A stretch of DNA of 60,579 nucleotides from Candidatus Anaerobiospirillum pullicola (GCA_018884035.1 JAHLFE010000013.1:1-60579); one strand, 5' to 3'. Counted from the first letter of the stretch, positions 1 to 9,602 are shown. Program-made: numbers and translations. The notes: generated by a model not told the origin, from the letters alone.

Positions 1-316
1 GATGTGCTATCGCCAAGTTTTGAGGCTACATCCTTACCTGTGATCGATGCCAGTAAGGGGCATCACTCTTAGGCAAAGGCCGTATATTAGCGGTTTTTGG
101 AAAATCAGGCTCAACTCCACGACGTCAGTACAGAACCTCTCTGTGTGGAGGCGTGAGCGGTGCGGGCGATTTACCACATAAAGCTTGAGTGTAATGGCAG
201 TTACCACGTCAAGAGGTCAAGAGACTGATTGAGGTAATTGTTACTCCTCGGTGGCACGCAAGCGCACCGTGCGGTAGGGCGTGGCGCTGCTGGAGTGGTT
301 AGGGCTCCCACTGTGG

Positions 317-450
317 GATTTCCTCAGAGTTTGGTGGATATGGCACCAACACTACTTCAAGGATGGTCACGCCAAACGCCATCATATAGGGGCCCTTGCT
401 TGATCGCAGTGGCGCTGCTGCTTTTCATCCACCAAACTCTGAGGAGAGCC
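317..450 (-). mobile_element. MITE-like repeat, copy A
   Basis: Nineteen-base terminal inverted repeats, CCTCAGAGTTTGGTGGATA at 322-340 and its complement with one change at 426-444, enclose a body shared with six other copies in the window. The body includes a gctgctgctttt segment near the right end and a GGATGGTCACGCCAAACGCC segment in the middle. It encodes no protein. The 12-mer CCCACTGTGGGA occurs just outside both ends and could be a target-site duplication. Orientation is opposite to copies C, F and G. Confidence 0.7.
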
Positions 451-1116
451 CCACTGTGGGAGTAACACCTTTGAGGTTGGTCTCTGTGGCCACCCGCGCT
501 CTTTGCAGTAAGGCTCTTTGCGCCCAGGCGCTATTGGCTGCTTTGCGCCCTGCAAAGCAATGAGAGCAGAGACTGCATCTGGTCAGCTTGCTGCAAAAGC
601 GCGCCGCAAAGAGGCTAGCCTCTTGGGGCTGTGCCGTAGAGGCAGCGCCTGCCTCAGAGCACTTTCCTGCACACTCCATAATAAAGGAGGGCACAGCACC
701 GCGCCGCTCACCTCTGACGGCGGAGCAGAGCAAGAGCGCAGCAGTGCTGCTCTCGGTAGTGTTTAACACACCGCCACTACCACCATCACGGCCGCAAACA
801 CCACCAACAACAGCTGCGCCTAACCGCGCTTGCGTGGAGTGGGCTTAGCAGCAGTAGTAGTATGGTGGAGGACAGTGCTTGGTACATGTGCACAGTGCAC
901 AGCTTTTAACACAGTGCACGGTGACGGACGCAGGAGTCCACCTAACCTTGCAGCGCACTACCGTGTGTGTGTGTGTGCCAGTTGCTACCCCGCGCTCACA
1001 CCTTTAACCGTGCTCATCAAGATAAATATCAGCTTTTGTGACCTCACCAGCCACAGGCCAATCCCAACTTGACGTTGTTCTACCCTAATTGAGACAAGTA
1101 AAACACATTCTGTCCC

Positions 1117-1138
1117 CAAATGTAAACGTTTACATTTG
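1117..1138. promoter_or_regulatory. Upstream GalR/LacI-type operator
   Basis: This is a perfect 22-bp palindrome built around TGTAAACGTTTACA. The core fits the half-site pattern bound by GalR/GalS-like LacI-family repressors. It lies 312 bp upstream of an identical core that overlaps the galE -10 box, so the pair could support repression by DNA looping. No LacI-family gene is in the window. Confidence 0.7.
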
Positions 1139-1405
1139 AGAGCCTAGTGCTCTCTGTGCTCTTGGCAAGAAAAGCCTTATTTATCAGCTTTCACTGCCAG
1201 AGGGCACAGTGTCCTCAATTGGCCACAGACAGTAGAGACGCTCGCAGCCACAGGCGCCCATATCGGGGCTAAATTCACTCCCCAAAGCACGCTGTAGCCA
1301 CTGTCTCACTTCCCTGCAATGCCCTTAGGATAAACGATTGCTGCCCCTGTGACACCACCAGCCAGCTTTTTTTCCAAAAGTTAGACACAGTCCACATTTT
1401 TTCAT

Positions 1406-1446
1406 TTTACAAACCGGAAAAACTCGTTATAATGTAAACGTTTACA
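1406..1446 (+). promoter_or_regulatory. galE promoter with overlapping operator
   Basis: A TTTACA -35 box (1406-1411), a 16-nt spacer and a consensus TATAAT -10 box (1428-1433) form a good sigma-70 promoter. The perfect palindrome TGTAAACGTTTACA (1433-1446) begins on the last base of the -10 box, so a bound repressor would block initiation. The implied transcript has a leader of about 190 nt before galE. Confidence 0.75.
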
Positions 1447-1632
1447 CAAGAGAGCAAAGGCTTAAATAAGCCAAAGTTGTTGCTGTCTTTTGTAGGCAAG
1501 GAATGTCTGTGATGGGGATGCGTCTTGGTGCAGACTGTCTTATGATAGATAGGCCCTTGCAATGGTGAGTGTTTTATTTAAGCAAGTGCGTGCACGAGAC
1601 TTCAGGATTAAGTTGGAACAAAAGGGTTTGCT

Positions 1633-2652
1633 ATGAGCACTATTCTGGTTACCGGTGGCGCTGGCTACATTGGCTCCCACACTGTGGTGGAGCTGGTAAA
1701 GGCTGGCTATGACCCAATCATCTTCGATAACTTCAGCAACGCCAAACCAGCAGTTTTACCTCGCATTAAGCAAATCTGCGGTCGTTCTGTTCCTTTCTAC
1801 GCCGGTGACATCCGCGTCCGTGAGCAGATGGAGCGCCCATTCAAAGAGAACAAGATTGACGGTGTGATTCATTTCGCGGGCTTAAAGGCCGTCGGTGAGT
1901 CCGTCAAGAAGCCTCTTGAGTACTACGACAACAACGTCCATGGCTCCACTGTGCTCTTAGAGGTGATGCGCGATTACGGCTGTCACAACTTCATCTTCTC
2001 TTCCTCCTCGACCGTTTATGGTGAGCCAGACAAGGTGCCTTTAACCGAAGACAGCCCAATTAAGCGCGCTAACAGCCCATACGGCCAGACCAAGATCGAC
2101 ATCGAGTACATGGCCGAGGAGCTGCAAAAGGCTGTGCCTGAGTTCTCTGTGACCTTACTGCGTTACTTCAATCCAGTCGGTGCCCATGAGAGCGGCTTAA
2201 TCGGTGAGGATCCACGCGGTATTCCAAACAACTTAATGCCATACCTCACGCAAGTGGCGGTGGGCCGTTTAGAGTGCTTAACCATCTTCGGTAAGGACTA
2301 CCCAACCCCAGATGGCACCTGCATCCGTGACTACATTCACGTGGTGGACTTAGCCACCGGCCACGTGGCGGCCTTAAAGCACTGCCTCGATAAGCCAGGC
2401 GTGCACATCTACAACTTAGGTACTGGTACCGGCTATAGCGTGATCGACATGGTCAAGGCCTTCTCTAAGGCTATCGGTCATGAGCTGCCACACAAGTTTG
2501 GCCCACGCCGTGAGGGTGATGTGGTCTGCTGCTATGCCGATCCATCCAAGGCTAAGAACGAGTTAGGCTGGGTTGCCACCCACACCTTAGAGGATATGAC
2601 TCGCGACGCCTATAACTGGCAAAAGAATAATCCAAACGGCTACGACGACTAA
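1633..2652 (+). CDS. galE: UDP-glucose 4-epimerase
   Basis: The product interconverts UDP-galactose and UDP-glucose in the cytosolic Leloir pathway, using bound NAD. The 339-residue length is normal for GalE. The N-terminal Rossmann motif GGAGYIGSH (residues 8-16) binds NAD, SSSSTVYG supplies the active-site Ser/Thr near residue 125, and YGQTK carries the catalytic Tyr and Lys near residue 150. It is the first gene of the galE-galT-galK series and follows a promoter carrying a GalR-type operator, so induction by galactose is likely. The ATG is preceded by only a weak purine-rich stretch, but the protein begins exactly where family members do. Confidence 0.97.
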   Translation: MSTILVTGGAGYIGSHTVVELVKAGYDPIIFDNFSNAKPAVLPRIKQICGRSVPFYAGDIRVREQMERPFKENKIDGVIHFAGLKAVGESVKKPLEYYDNNVHGSTVLLEVMRDYGCHNFIFSSSSTVYGEPDKVPLTEDSPIKRANSPYGQTKIDIEYMAEELQKAVPEFSVTLLRYFNPVGAHESGLIGEDPRGIPNNLMPYLTQVAVGRLECLTIFGKDYPTPDGTCIRDYIHVVDLATGHVAALKHCLDKPGVHIYNLGTGTGYSVIDMVKAFSKAIGHELPHKFGPRREGDVVCCYADPSKAKNELGWVATHTLEDMTRDAYNWQKNNPNGYDD

Positions 2653-2711
2653 GCAAGGCTTAACTTAAGCAAGGCCTAACAAAGGCAGTACGCTAAGTCG
2701 CGTTTAGTGAG

Positions 2712-2793
2712 GTGGGACGGTAACTTAATTTGCCCAAGTGCTGTCCCACGGTTTGGTTAGGAAAAAGAGGGGGGTGTCTGCGCCCACCCCCTT
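2712..2793 (+). terminator. Two stem-loops in the galE-galT gap
   Basis: Two hairpins lie directly after galE: GTGGGAC paired with GTCCCAC (2712-2749) and a G-rich stem paired with CACCCCC (2768-2793). Neither is followed by a clean T tract, so they may stabilise a transcript end or reduce read-through rather than act as strong terminators. Confidence 0.4.
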
Positions 2794-2835
2794 AGTTCCT
2801 GAGTCTCACCAAAGTTAGGAGGCGGCGTTTCCTGA

Positions 2836-2867
2836 CGACAAAAGTAGAGTAGTAACTACTTTTGTCG
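2836..2867 (+). promoter_or_regulatory. Perfect inverted repeat just before galT
   Basis: CGACAAAAGTAG and its exact complement form a 12-bp stem with an 8-nt loop, ending 22 nt before the galT start codon. The RNA hairpin would sit immediately upstream of the galT ribosome binding site (GAGG, near 2884), and the DNA palindrome could equally be a protein site. Which of the two applies cannot be read from the sequence. Confidence 0.5.
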
Positions 2868-2889
2868 GGTAGTAAGTGCGCCGAGGTCT

Positions 2890-3933
2890 ATGTCTTTTAA
2901 TATCTCTGATCACCCACATCGTCGTTTTAACGCCTTAACGGGCGAGTGGATCTTAGTTTCTCCACACCGCGCTAAGCGCCCATGGAATGGCCAAGTAGAA
3001 AAGAGCGCTAACGAGCAGAAGCCAAGCTACGATCCAAACTGCTACCTCTGCCCAGGTAACACCCGTGTCAGTGGCGACGTCAATCCAAAGTACGAGAGCA
3101 ACTTCGTTTTCACTAACGACTTTGCCGCGTTAATGCCAGACACCCCATTAGATGGCCCAGAGGGCGACGATCTCTTCAAGTTAGAGCCAGCTCGTGGTAC
3201 GGCTCGTGTGATCTGCTTCTCGGCCGATCACTCCAAGACCTTACCAGTGATGGAAGTGAACGAGATTCGTTCCGTGGTTGATCTGTGGGCCTCGCAGCTT
3301 ACCGAGTTAGGTGCCACCTACAAGTGGGTGCAGCTCTTTGAGAACAAGGGCGCCATCATGGGCTGCTCTAACCCTCACCCACACGGCCAGATCTGGGCTT
3401 GCTCCTTCCTGCCTGAGGAGATCACCAAAGAGGAGAAGCAGCAGGACGCTTACTTTGCTAAGCACGGCACGCCACTTTTATTAGACTACGTCAACTCTGA
3501 GCTTGCCAAGAAAGAGCGCATCGTGGTCGAGACTGAGTACTTTGTGGCTTTAGTTCCTTACTGGGCATTCTGGCCATTTGAGACCATGATCCTGCCTAAG
3601 TTTGCGGTCAAGTCCATTAACGAGCTCAATGACGCGCAGCGTGATGACTTAGCTCTGTGCATCAAGAAGCTGACCACGCGTTACGACAACCTCTTTGAGT
3701 GCTCGTTCCCATACTCGATGGGCTGGCACAATGCACCAACCGATGGCAAGCCACACGACGGCTGGCAGCTGCATGCTCACTACTATCCACCTCTCTTACG
3801 CTCCGCTACCGTGAAGAAGTTCGTGGCTGGTTTTGAGCTTTTAGCCGAGAAGCAGCGTGACCTGACCCCAGAGCAGGCTGCTGAGCGCTTACGCGCTTTA
3901 GACGAGGTGCACTACACCTTAAAGAACAAGTAG
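2890..3933 (+). CDS. galT: Galactose-1-phosphate uridylyltransferase
   Basis: The product transfers UMP from UDP-glucose to galactose-1-phosphate, giving UDP-galactose and glucose-1-phosphate. The length of 347 residues matches class I GalT. The active site HPHGQ (residues near 164, within [10 protein letters not shown]) contains the histidine that is uridylylated. The CYLC pair near residue 52 is the usual N-terminal metal-binding motif. It follows galE after 237 bp that contain three hairpins, so co-transcription with galE is likely but may be attenuated. The ATG has GAGG five bases upstream. Confidence 0.96.
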   Translation: MSFNISDHPHRRFNALTGEWILVSPHRAKRPWNGQVEKSANEQKPSYDPNCYLCPGNTRVSGDVNPKYESNFVFTNDFAALMPDTPLDGPEGDDLFKLEPARGTARVICFSADHSKTLPVMEVNEIRSVVDLWASQLTELGATYKWVQLFENKGAIMGCSNPHPHGQIWACSFLPEEITKEEKQQDAYFAKHGTPLLLDYVNSELAKKERIVVETEYFVALVPYWAFWPFETMILPKFAVKSINELNDAQRDDLALCIKKLTTRYDNLFECSFPYSMGWHNAPTDGKPHDGWQLHAHYYPPLLRSATVKKFVAGFELLAEKQRDLTPEQAAERLRALDEVHYTLKNK

Positions 3934-4334
3934 GGGCAATAAAGCAGCCGTGATGCTGGTGTGAGGCTCTTTGCGGAGATAAGCAGCGGCGATGGTGTTG
4001 GCACGGCTGTGTTGATCGCAGTTAAGGTGAGATTAAGCCGCTGTGGCGGCTTAAGTAAAAGCGCTCTGCGGTGCTCTTCAGAGGATCGGCCGAGGCTTTT
4101 AGCAACTGCATGCTCTTACATCGCTGGCAGCAGCAGTACTTGCGTACTGCGTATTTGTGTACTGCGTACATGAGTACTGCGTACACGCGTACATGAAGCT
4201 GCCAGTTAAACCAACAGCAAACAAAGACAAGCACTGGCACATGGGCTATACGCCGTGTGGCTGGTGCGCCCAAGGTAGCTCGGGGGGGTGAAACCGAGCT
4301 GCCTTTTTAACCAGTGTAACTGGTTTACCAAGTA

Positions 4335-4497
4335 CTCTTGGGCCTAGGCTTTACCTGATCCTGCCTATCCTCCTCCTCACAAGGTTGGGATTTAGGTGAA
4401 GCCTAGGACTAGTTAGGTTCTCAAGAACGGATCGGTTCTTGAGAACCCCATTAAGTCCTGATGCCTGATAAAACAAGATAAAGCCTAGGCCCAAGAG
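4335..4497. repeat. Large nested inverted repeat upstream of galK
   Basis: Exact 19-bp outer arms (4335-4353 and 4479-4497, core GGGCCTAGGCTTTA) enclose a second, independent palindrome with 13-bp arms (4416-4428 and 4435-4447, GGTTCTCAAGAAC). A third AAGCCTAGG lies between them at 4400-4408. The arms are 125 bp apart. The structure could extrude as a cruciform or fold in RNA. No coding sequence spans it. Confidence 0.65.
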
Positions 4498-4737
4498 ATC
4501 TTGGCGGGGGTGAGCTCTGTACTCTAGAGGATAGGGTACAAGAAAACCTGCTACTCATGCAGCCACAAGCACAAATTGGTGCATGCAAAAAGTGCAGATA
4601 GCGCTCAGTTTCTGTGCTGTTTGCGCTGGCAACACAAAGTTGCGGTGGCAACACGTTGTGGTCGAACCACAGAGCTTGTATGGAGCGATGCACTCAGAGT
4701 AAGGAGGGCTTGCTCTGAGGTATTGGAGGATTTTCTC

Positions 4738-5895
4738 ATGTTAGACGTAGTGAAGGCCAAGAGTGTTGAAGCCTTTACCGCCCACTTTGGGTGCCAGCCA
4801 GAGTTCCTGGCGTATGCGCCAGGCCGTGTGAACCTCATCGGTGAGCACACTGACTACAATGACGGCTTTGTGCTGCCATGCGCCATTAAGTATGGTACCG
4901 CAATTGTGGCCAAAAAGAATGGCACCAATAAGATGCGTATGCTGGCTGTGGACGTGAACCACGAGACGGACGAGTTTGAGTGCTCCGCTACTTTCACTGC
5001 ACATGAGACCAAGGTGTGGGCTAACTACCTGCGCGCCATGGTTGCCCTCATTATGCAAAAGGGCCACAAGGTCGAGGGCTTAGATCTGGCCATTAGTGGT
5101 GACGTGCCATTAGGTGCAGGCTTATCCTCTTCTGCTTCCTTAGAAGTGAGCTTTGGCCACTTATTGTCGAGCATCTTTGGCTTAAACATCCCACTGCAAG
5201 AGATTGCTTTAACCGGTCAAGCTTGCGAGGCCTTAAATGGATGCAAGTGCGGCATCATGGATCAGACCATCTCCGCTTGCGGTAAGGCCAACAGCGCGCT
5301 GTTAATTGACTGCCGTTCCTTAGTGTTAACTCAGGTGCCAGTGCCATCTAACTTAGACATCCTGATTGTTAACTCCAACGTCAAGCACTCGTTAGTTGGT
5401 GGTGAGTACAACGAGCGTCGTGAGCAGTGTGAGAACGCTGCCAAGATCATGGGCGTCAAGGCTTTACGTGATGCCACCATGGACATGCTCAATGCCAAGA
5501 AGGGTGAGATGGACGATGTGACCTATCGTCGTGCTCGCCACGTCATCACTGAGGATGAGCGCGTCTTAGAGGCGGTTGATGCCTTTAAGCATGGTGACTT
5601 AGCTACCTTAGCCGAGAAGATGTACGCCTCACATTGCTCGATGCGTGATGACTTTGAAATCACCATCCCAGAGATTGATGGCTTAGTGGAGATCATCCGC
5701 AAGGCTATCGGTGAGAACGCAGCGGTGCGTATGACCGGTGGTGGTTTCGGTGGTAGCGTGGTGGCTGTAGTAGAGCCAGCCAAGGTGCCACAAGTGAAGG
5801 CTGCCATTGACGCCGAGTATGAAAAGATTTCTGGTAAGAAGGCTACCATTATCGAGACCCACGCTTTCGACGGTGCCTACTTCACCACTCTGTAG
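4738..5895 (+). CDS. galK: Galactokinase
   Basis: The product phosphorylates galactose with ATP at the start of the Leloir pathway and belongs to the GHMP kinase family. The substrate motif GRVNLIGEHTDYN lies near residue 28, the phosphate-binding loop GAGLSSSASLE near residue 125, and the C-terminal GHMP motif MTGGGFGGS near residue 335. I start at the ATG at 4738, which has GGAGGA at 4725-4730 and gives the standard 385 residues. A longer in-frame opening upstream adds 54 residues with no family similarity. The gene lies 800 bp after galT behind a large inverted repeat and probably has its own promoter. Confidence 0.95.
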   Translation: MLDVVKAKSVEAFTAHFGCQPEFLAYAPGRVNLIGEHTDYNDGFVLPCAIKYGTAIVAKKNGTNKMRMLAVDVNHETDEFECSATFTAHETKVWANYLRAMVALIMQKGHKVEGLDLAISGDVPLGAGLSSSASLEVSFGHLLSSIFGLNIPLQEIALTGQACEALNGCKCGIMDQTISACGKANSALLIDCRSLVLTQVPVPSNLDILIVNSNVKHSLVGGEYNERREQCENAAKIMGVKALRDATMDMLNAKKGEMDDVTYRRARHVITEDERVLEAVDAFKHGDLATLAEKMYASHCSMRDDFEITIPEIDGLVEIIRKAIGENAAVRMTGGGFGGSVVAVVEPAKVPQVKAAIDAEYEKISGKKATIIETHAFDGAYFTTL

Positions 5896-6011
5896 AAGCT
5901 CTGGTGCCGCTTACAAAGCGGTAGCTTAAAAGCGGTAGCTTAGCTGACACGATAACAACTACCTCGCAATCTCAACAGGGAGGAGGCGACTGCTCCCTGA
6001 CAACAACAAGC

Positions 6012-6060
6012 AAAAGGCCGCACTACTTGGGGAGCAATCCCGCGGTAGCGCGGCCTTTTT
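6012..6060 (+). terminator. Rho-independent terminator after galK
   Basis: AAAAGGCCGC (6012-6021) pairs with GCGGCCTTTT (6050-6059), and the stem runs straight into a T tract. It ends the galK transcript. Confidence 0.8.
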
Positions 6061-6168
6061 ATTTGCCTGTTTTGAGCGGCGTCAGCAGCACAGTGCAGAG
6101 TGCCTATGGGGGTAAAGTGGTGGGGGGTCCGCTTAGCAGAGGTGGTGCTCTGCGACCTTGAGATGCCA

Positions 6169-6190
6169 ACGGCCGCTTTGCGGCGGCCGT
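6169..6190. terminator. GC-rich hairpin between converging genes
   Basis: ACGGCCGC pairs exactly with GCGGCCGT around a 6-nt loop, between galK (plus) and the malY-like gene (minus). There is no T tract on either side, so termination is only a possibility. Confidence 0.4.
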
Positions 6191-6239
6191 CTGTTATCTT
6201 AAGGGTATCTTTAGGGAGTCACCAGTCACAAGTCAGAGT

Positions 6240-7421
6240 CTACGACTTAAGTGCAGTGCGTACACGACGCACCACCTCTTCTAAGGTCGCACGTGGGCAG
6301 CCCATGTTGATACGCACAAAGCCGTCAAAGTGAGGGCCAAAGTGCGAGCCCATGAGCACACTGACCTTGGCCTTATTGACAAAGAAGTCCTTGCACGCCT
6401 CTTCGGAGGCAAATACTTTAGTGAAGTCGATCCATAAGAGGTAGGTACCCTCACGTGGCTTAATGACAGCAGCAGGGAAGAGGCTTTGCAGCTCTTGACG
6501 CAGGTAGTCCTCATTGCCATCAATGTACTCGTTAGCCTCGTCAATGTAGTACTCACATTGCTGATAGGCCACTCGCATCATGGCATTGCCAAAGGCATTG
6601 GCATCGGTTTCACCGGCGGCATTGAGCGCATGCTCAAAGCGCTTTCTTAAGTCCTCATTCGGGATGATGAGATAGGACATGGCACAGCCCATAACGTTAA
6701 AGGTCTTAGCTGGCGCATTAACGATAATGAGGCGATCACGGATGGGGCCGGTTAAAGCAGCCGTGCTTACAAAGTGCTGTCCCTTACGCGCAAAGTCAGC
6801 GTGAATCTCGTCAACAAAGAGCAGCAGATCGTGCTTGACGCAGAAGTCAGCAACTGCTTGCAGCTCTGCTTGCGTCCAGATACGGGTAGTTGGATTGTGT
6901 GGCGAGACTAAGATCATGAGCTTAGTGTGCTCATCGACCTGCTTTTCGAGGGCCTCTAAGTCCATGACGTAGCGGCCGTCTTTTTCGCTCAGAGGGGGAT
7001 CGATCACCTCACGGTAGCTGTCAGAGGTGACGTCGTTAAGAGGTGGGTAGTATGGCGAGTTGAGGATGACCTTATCGCCCTTTTGTGAGAAGAAGTTCAC
7101 CAGCACACTGCAAGCGACCACGATGCGTGGCACGTAGAGGATCCACTCCGGCTGCAAGGAGACCTGATGGCGCTTTTGGTACCAGTTGACGATACCCTCT
7201 TGATATTGCTTGCAGAGGGTGGCGTAGCCTAAGACACCGTGATCTAAAACCTTTTGCAGCTCAGCGATGATCTCAGGTGGGCACTTAAAGTCCATATCGG
7301 CACAACCCATTTGGATGGTGTCGGTATTGCCCACTTCACGATCGGCAGCGTCCCATTTGTAGCTGTCTGTACCGCGACGATTGATTACTTGAGAAAAGTC
7401 GAACTTGCCCACAGAAAACAA
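6240..7421 (-). CDS. malY: MalY/PatB family PLP-dependent aminotransferase/C-S lyase
   Basis: This is a fold type I pyridoxal-phosphate enzyme of the MalY/PatB family; known members cleave C-S bonds as cystathionine beta-lyases. The Schiff-base lysine is in NAPAKTFN, the cofactor-binding Asp in LLFVDEIHADF, and the substrate-binding Arg probably in FVRINMGCPR near the C-terminus. The 393-residue length is usual. The start is unclear: the first usable codon is a TTG at 7421 without a strong ribosome binding site, and MalY proteins normally begin near the later GKFDFSQV. It lies downstream of ridA on the same strand, a sensible pairing because RidA disposes of enamines released by PLP lyases. 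The exact substrate is not determinable. Confidence 0.88.
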   Translation of the reverse strand: MFSVGKFDFSQVINRRGTDSYKWDAADREVGNTDTIQMGCADMDFKCPPEIIAELQKVLDHGVLGYATLCKQYQEGIVNWYQKRHQVSLQPEWILYVPRIVVACSVLVNFFSQKGDKVILNSPYYPPLNDVTSDSYREVIDPPLSEKDGRYVMDLEALEKQVDEHTKLMILVSPHNPTTRIWTQAELQAVADFCVKHDLLLFVDEIHADFARKGQHFVSTAALTGPIRDRLIIVNAPAKTFNVMGCAMSYLIIPNEDLRKRFEHALNAAGETDANAFGNAMMRVAYQQCEYYIDEANEYIDGNEDYLRQELQSLFPAAVIKPREGTYLLWIDFTKVFASEEACKDFFVNKAKVSVLMGSHFGPHFDGFVRINMGCPRATLEEVVRRVRTALKS

Positions 7422-7781
7422 TCCGATTCATGGCCGCGCAGGCCAGCAACGTGGCTGCGTGAGGTGAGGGGGCCTAAGAATGTTGGCTCGTACCTTAAAG
7501 AGCAGCCACAAGCTCTGAGGCGGTCGCAGTGTGTCTGCGTGTCACCTCTGTTTGAAGTCGTTAGTGCACACTCCCCCAAGCGTTACCCGCTCAAGGTGCC
7601 TTGTCAGCTCCTGGCTATAGTCAGAGCTAAGCAAAGCTTGGCGTGAATAGCACCTTATCTTGAGGGGAGACTGATCACAGACCACCTGAAGAGGGGGTAA
7701 GACTTGAGGTGTGCTCAGGAGTAGTGGTTGGGAGTGGTTGGGAGTGATAGTAAGTGGTAGAGAGTGAATGGGCGTTACGGT
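7422..7781. other. Gap between ridA and the malY-like gene
   Basis: No gene is supported. The gap holds one copy of the dispersed CTCAAGATAAGGTGC motif (minus strand, about 7648-7662) and a run of related GGGAGTGGTTGGGAGTG repeats at about 7725-7770. Confidence 0.5.
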
Positions 7782-8162
7782 TTAGGCCTTAACGCAGATG
7801 CACTCGATCTCGATGCCCACACCCTTTGGCAGATCCTTTACCGCCACGCAAGAGCGGGTTGGATATGGGGTGGCAAAGTACTGAGCATATACCTCATTGA
7901 TGGCCGCAAAGTCAGCGATGTCTGCTAAGAAGACCGTAGTCTTGACCACATCAGCTAAGCTATAGCCCGCCTCTTCGACTAAGGCCTTTAAGTTCTTTAA
8001 GCTCTGGTCGGCTTGAGCGGTAATAGCCTCTGGCACCTCACCAGTAGCTGGGTTAACTGGGATTTGCCCCGAGACAAAGAGCATGTTGCCAACCTTTAAG
8101 GCGGAGCTGTATGGGCCAATAGCCTTAGGGGCGTTTTCAGAGGTGATCACTTCTTTAGACAT
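7782..8162 (-). CDS. ridA: RidA family enamine/imine deaminase
   Basis: The product hydrolyses reactive 2-aminoacrylate-type enamines and imines to keto acids, protecting PLP enzymes. The 126 residues match the RidA/YjgF/YER057c family: [18 protein letters not shown] near the N-terminus, [18 protein letters not shown] in the middle, and a C-terminal segment with the conserved Arg in [16 protein letters not shown] start at the ATG at 8162, the normal family start. An upstream in-frame extension of 32 residues is not conserved. AAAGGA lies about 12 nt ahead. It is followed on the same strand by the MalY/PatB-like lyase. Confidence 0.95.
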   Translation of the reverse strand: MSKEVITSENAPKAIGPYSSALKVGNMLFVSGQIPVNPATGEVPEAITAQADQSLKNLKALVEEAGYSLADVVKTTVFLADIADFAAINEVYAQYFATPYPTRSCVAVKDLPKGVGIEIECICVKA

Positions 8163-8978
8163 CTGTAGTGCGATCCTTTGTAACTGGAGAGTGGCAGGGA
8201 GAGTGGGGAAGTAGGGAGTAGTGCTTTCTAAGTTACGAGACAAACGCAGGCTTGTCAAAAGCTTTTGTACGCTTTGCGCTGTGTTTGTGCTCTTGCCTGC
8301 ACTTGTGATGGCAGCTAGGGCCGTACAAAGCCGAAGAAGAGGAGAAGGAGGAGAGGTGGGGCTTTAAGGTGCAGTGCCTGCTGCTAAGAGCGTGCAGCAG
8401 ACAGCTGCAAAACTACCAACTACCAACAACCATGCGGAGCAACCTTCTCCAGAGTGGCTGTCAGTCCGTGGAGAAAAGTACAAAGCCTGCGGAAATCGGC
8501 GTTAACTGGCCTTAAGAGTGTGACAGCAGAGTACTGCGCTCTGTGCTTCGGCCGTAGATATTGCAGCAGCAGGGCATAGGGTGTAGCTGGCTATAGCATG
8601 TACTCTAAACAGAGGACTGCTTAGGAGTAACTGGGTATTTTATACACTATTTTGCTCTTTTTGCTAGATAAAAGTGACATTTCGTGGGGTAAAGTTCTGT
8701 CATTTTATCTTTTTTGTTACACTACGAAAAATGCAGACACAGGTGCCGGTGGCAGCATCAGGGCTCTGGTCATGACTGTGAGCTGGCCTGCAATTTATGA
8801 CAGCTAAGCACTTGCAGCTGGCGCTTCTGTGTGAAGATGATGCAGAGTAGAGCTCAGCTCAGCTTAGCACAGAGCAACGCAGCGCATCGCAGCTTAGCTC
8901 AGCTCCGTGTGACATCGCTTTGGTAGGACTGCACTTTGTAGTACCGTTGGTGCTGCATATCACTTTTAGGAGAAGATC
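8163..8978. other. Divergent gap between ridA and the acetyltransferase gene
   Basis: No gene is supported in these 816 bp. The centre is A/T-rich (about 8630-8740) and is the likely place for the divergent promoters. Near 8840-8910 there is a run of AGCTCAGCTTAGC-type direct repeats, resembling a run found again at about 41773-41830. Confidence 0.5.
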
Positions 8979-9602
8979 ATGGGGAAGAATCGTGAATTAC
9001 GTGACGCCGGCTACCTCTACGACGGTACCTCCGGTGAGCCAGAGCTGACAGAAGATCGTAATCGCGCTAAGGATCTGTGCTTTGAGTTCAACTGCTTAAC
9101 GCGCCCAAGCGACACTAAGCGTCAGCAAGAGCTCCTTGACAAGATCTTAGGCAAGCACGGCAAGAACACTGGCATTACGGCCCCGTTCTATGTCGACTAT
9201 GGCTATCAGATCGAGGTGGGTGATAACTTCTACGCCAACCATAATCTGGTGGTGCTCGACCCAGCCAAAGTGCGCATTGGCAATAATGTCTTTATTGCCT
9301 GCAACGTGACCCTTACCACGGCTGGCCACCCAACTGATGCCGAGACCCGTAATAAGGGCATTGAGTACGCCTACCCGATTACCATTGGCGATGATGTCTG
9401 GATTGGTGCAAACGTCTGTGTGCTGCCAGGTGTAACCATTGGCTCCAATGTCGTGATTGGTGCAGGCTCGGTGGTCAATAAGGACATCCCATCGGGTGTG
9501 GTGGCTGCGGGCAACCCATGCCGTCCAATCCGTGAAATTACTGAGGCCGATAAGTACAAGTACTTAGTGCCACCAAAGTGCTGCGAGCAGCAAAAGCAGT
9601 AA
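8979..9602 (+). CDS. maa: Maltose/galactoside O-acetyltransferase
   Basis: The product is a left-handed beta-helix (hexapeptide-repeat) acetyltransferase that moves acetyl from acetyl-CoA to a sugar hydroxyl, in the LacA/Maa/NodL group. Visible features are the N-terminal Mac domain, the active-site region VTLTTAGHPTD with the catalytic His, and successive hexads in IGDDVWIGANVCVLPGVTIG. The 207-residue length is usual. An AGGAGAAG ribosome binding site precedes the ATG by 5 nt. The true acceptor sugar is not visible. A GalR-type palindrome sits 30 bp behind the stop codon, hinting at a link to the galactose genes, though it is downstream rather than in the promoter. Confidence 0.9.
   Translation: MGKNRELRDAGYLYDGTSGEPELTEDRNRAKDLCFEFNCLTRPSDTKRQQELLDKILGKHGKNTGITAPFYVDYGYQIEVGDNFYANHNLVVLDPAKVRIGNNVFIACNVTLTTAGHPTDAETRNKGIEYAYPITIGDDVWIGANVCVLPGVTIGSNVVIGAGSVVNKDIPSGVVAAGNPCRPIREITEADKYKYLVPPKCCEQQKQ

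Larger units (their letters stand above)
1..1632. other. Long upstream region of galE without a convincing gene
   Basis: I see no gene here that I can support. Short open frames exist on both strands, but they overlap each other, lack ribosome binding sites and match no family I know. The stretch holds one copy of the MITE-like repeat (317-450), two GalR/LacI-type palindromes (1117-1138 and 1433-1446) and the galE promoter (from 1406). The window probably begins at a contig edge, so a gene to the left cannot be judged. Confidence 0.6.

Noticed and set aside
4576-4737. Longer N-terminus for galactokinase
   Set aside because: The extra 54 residues match nothing in the family, while ATG 4738 has a strong ribosome binding site and gives the normal length.
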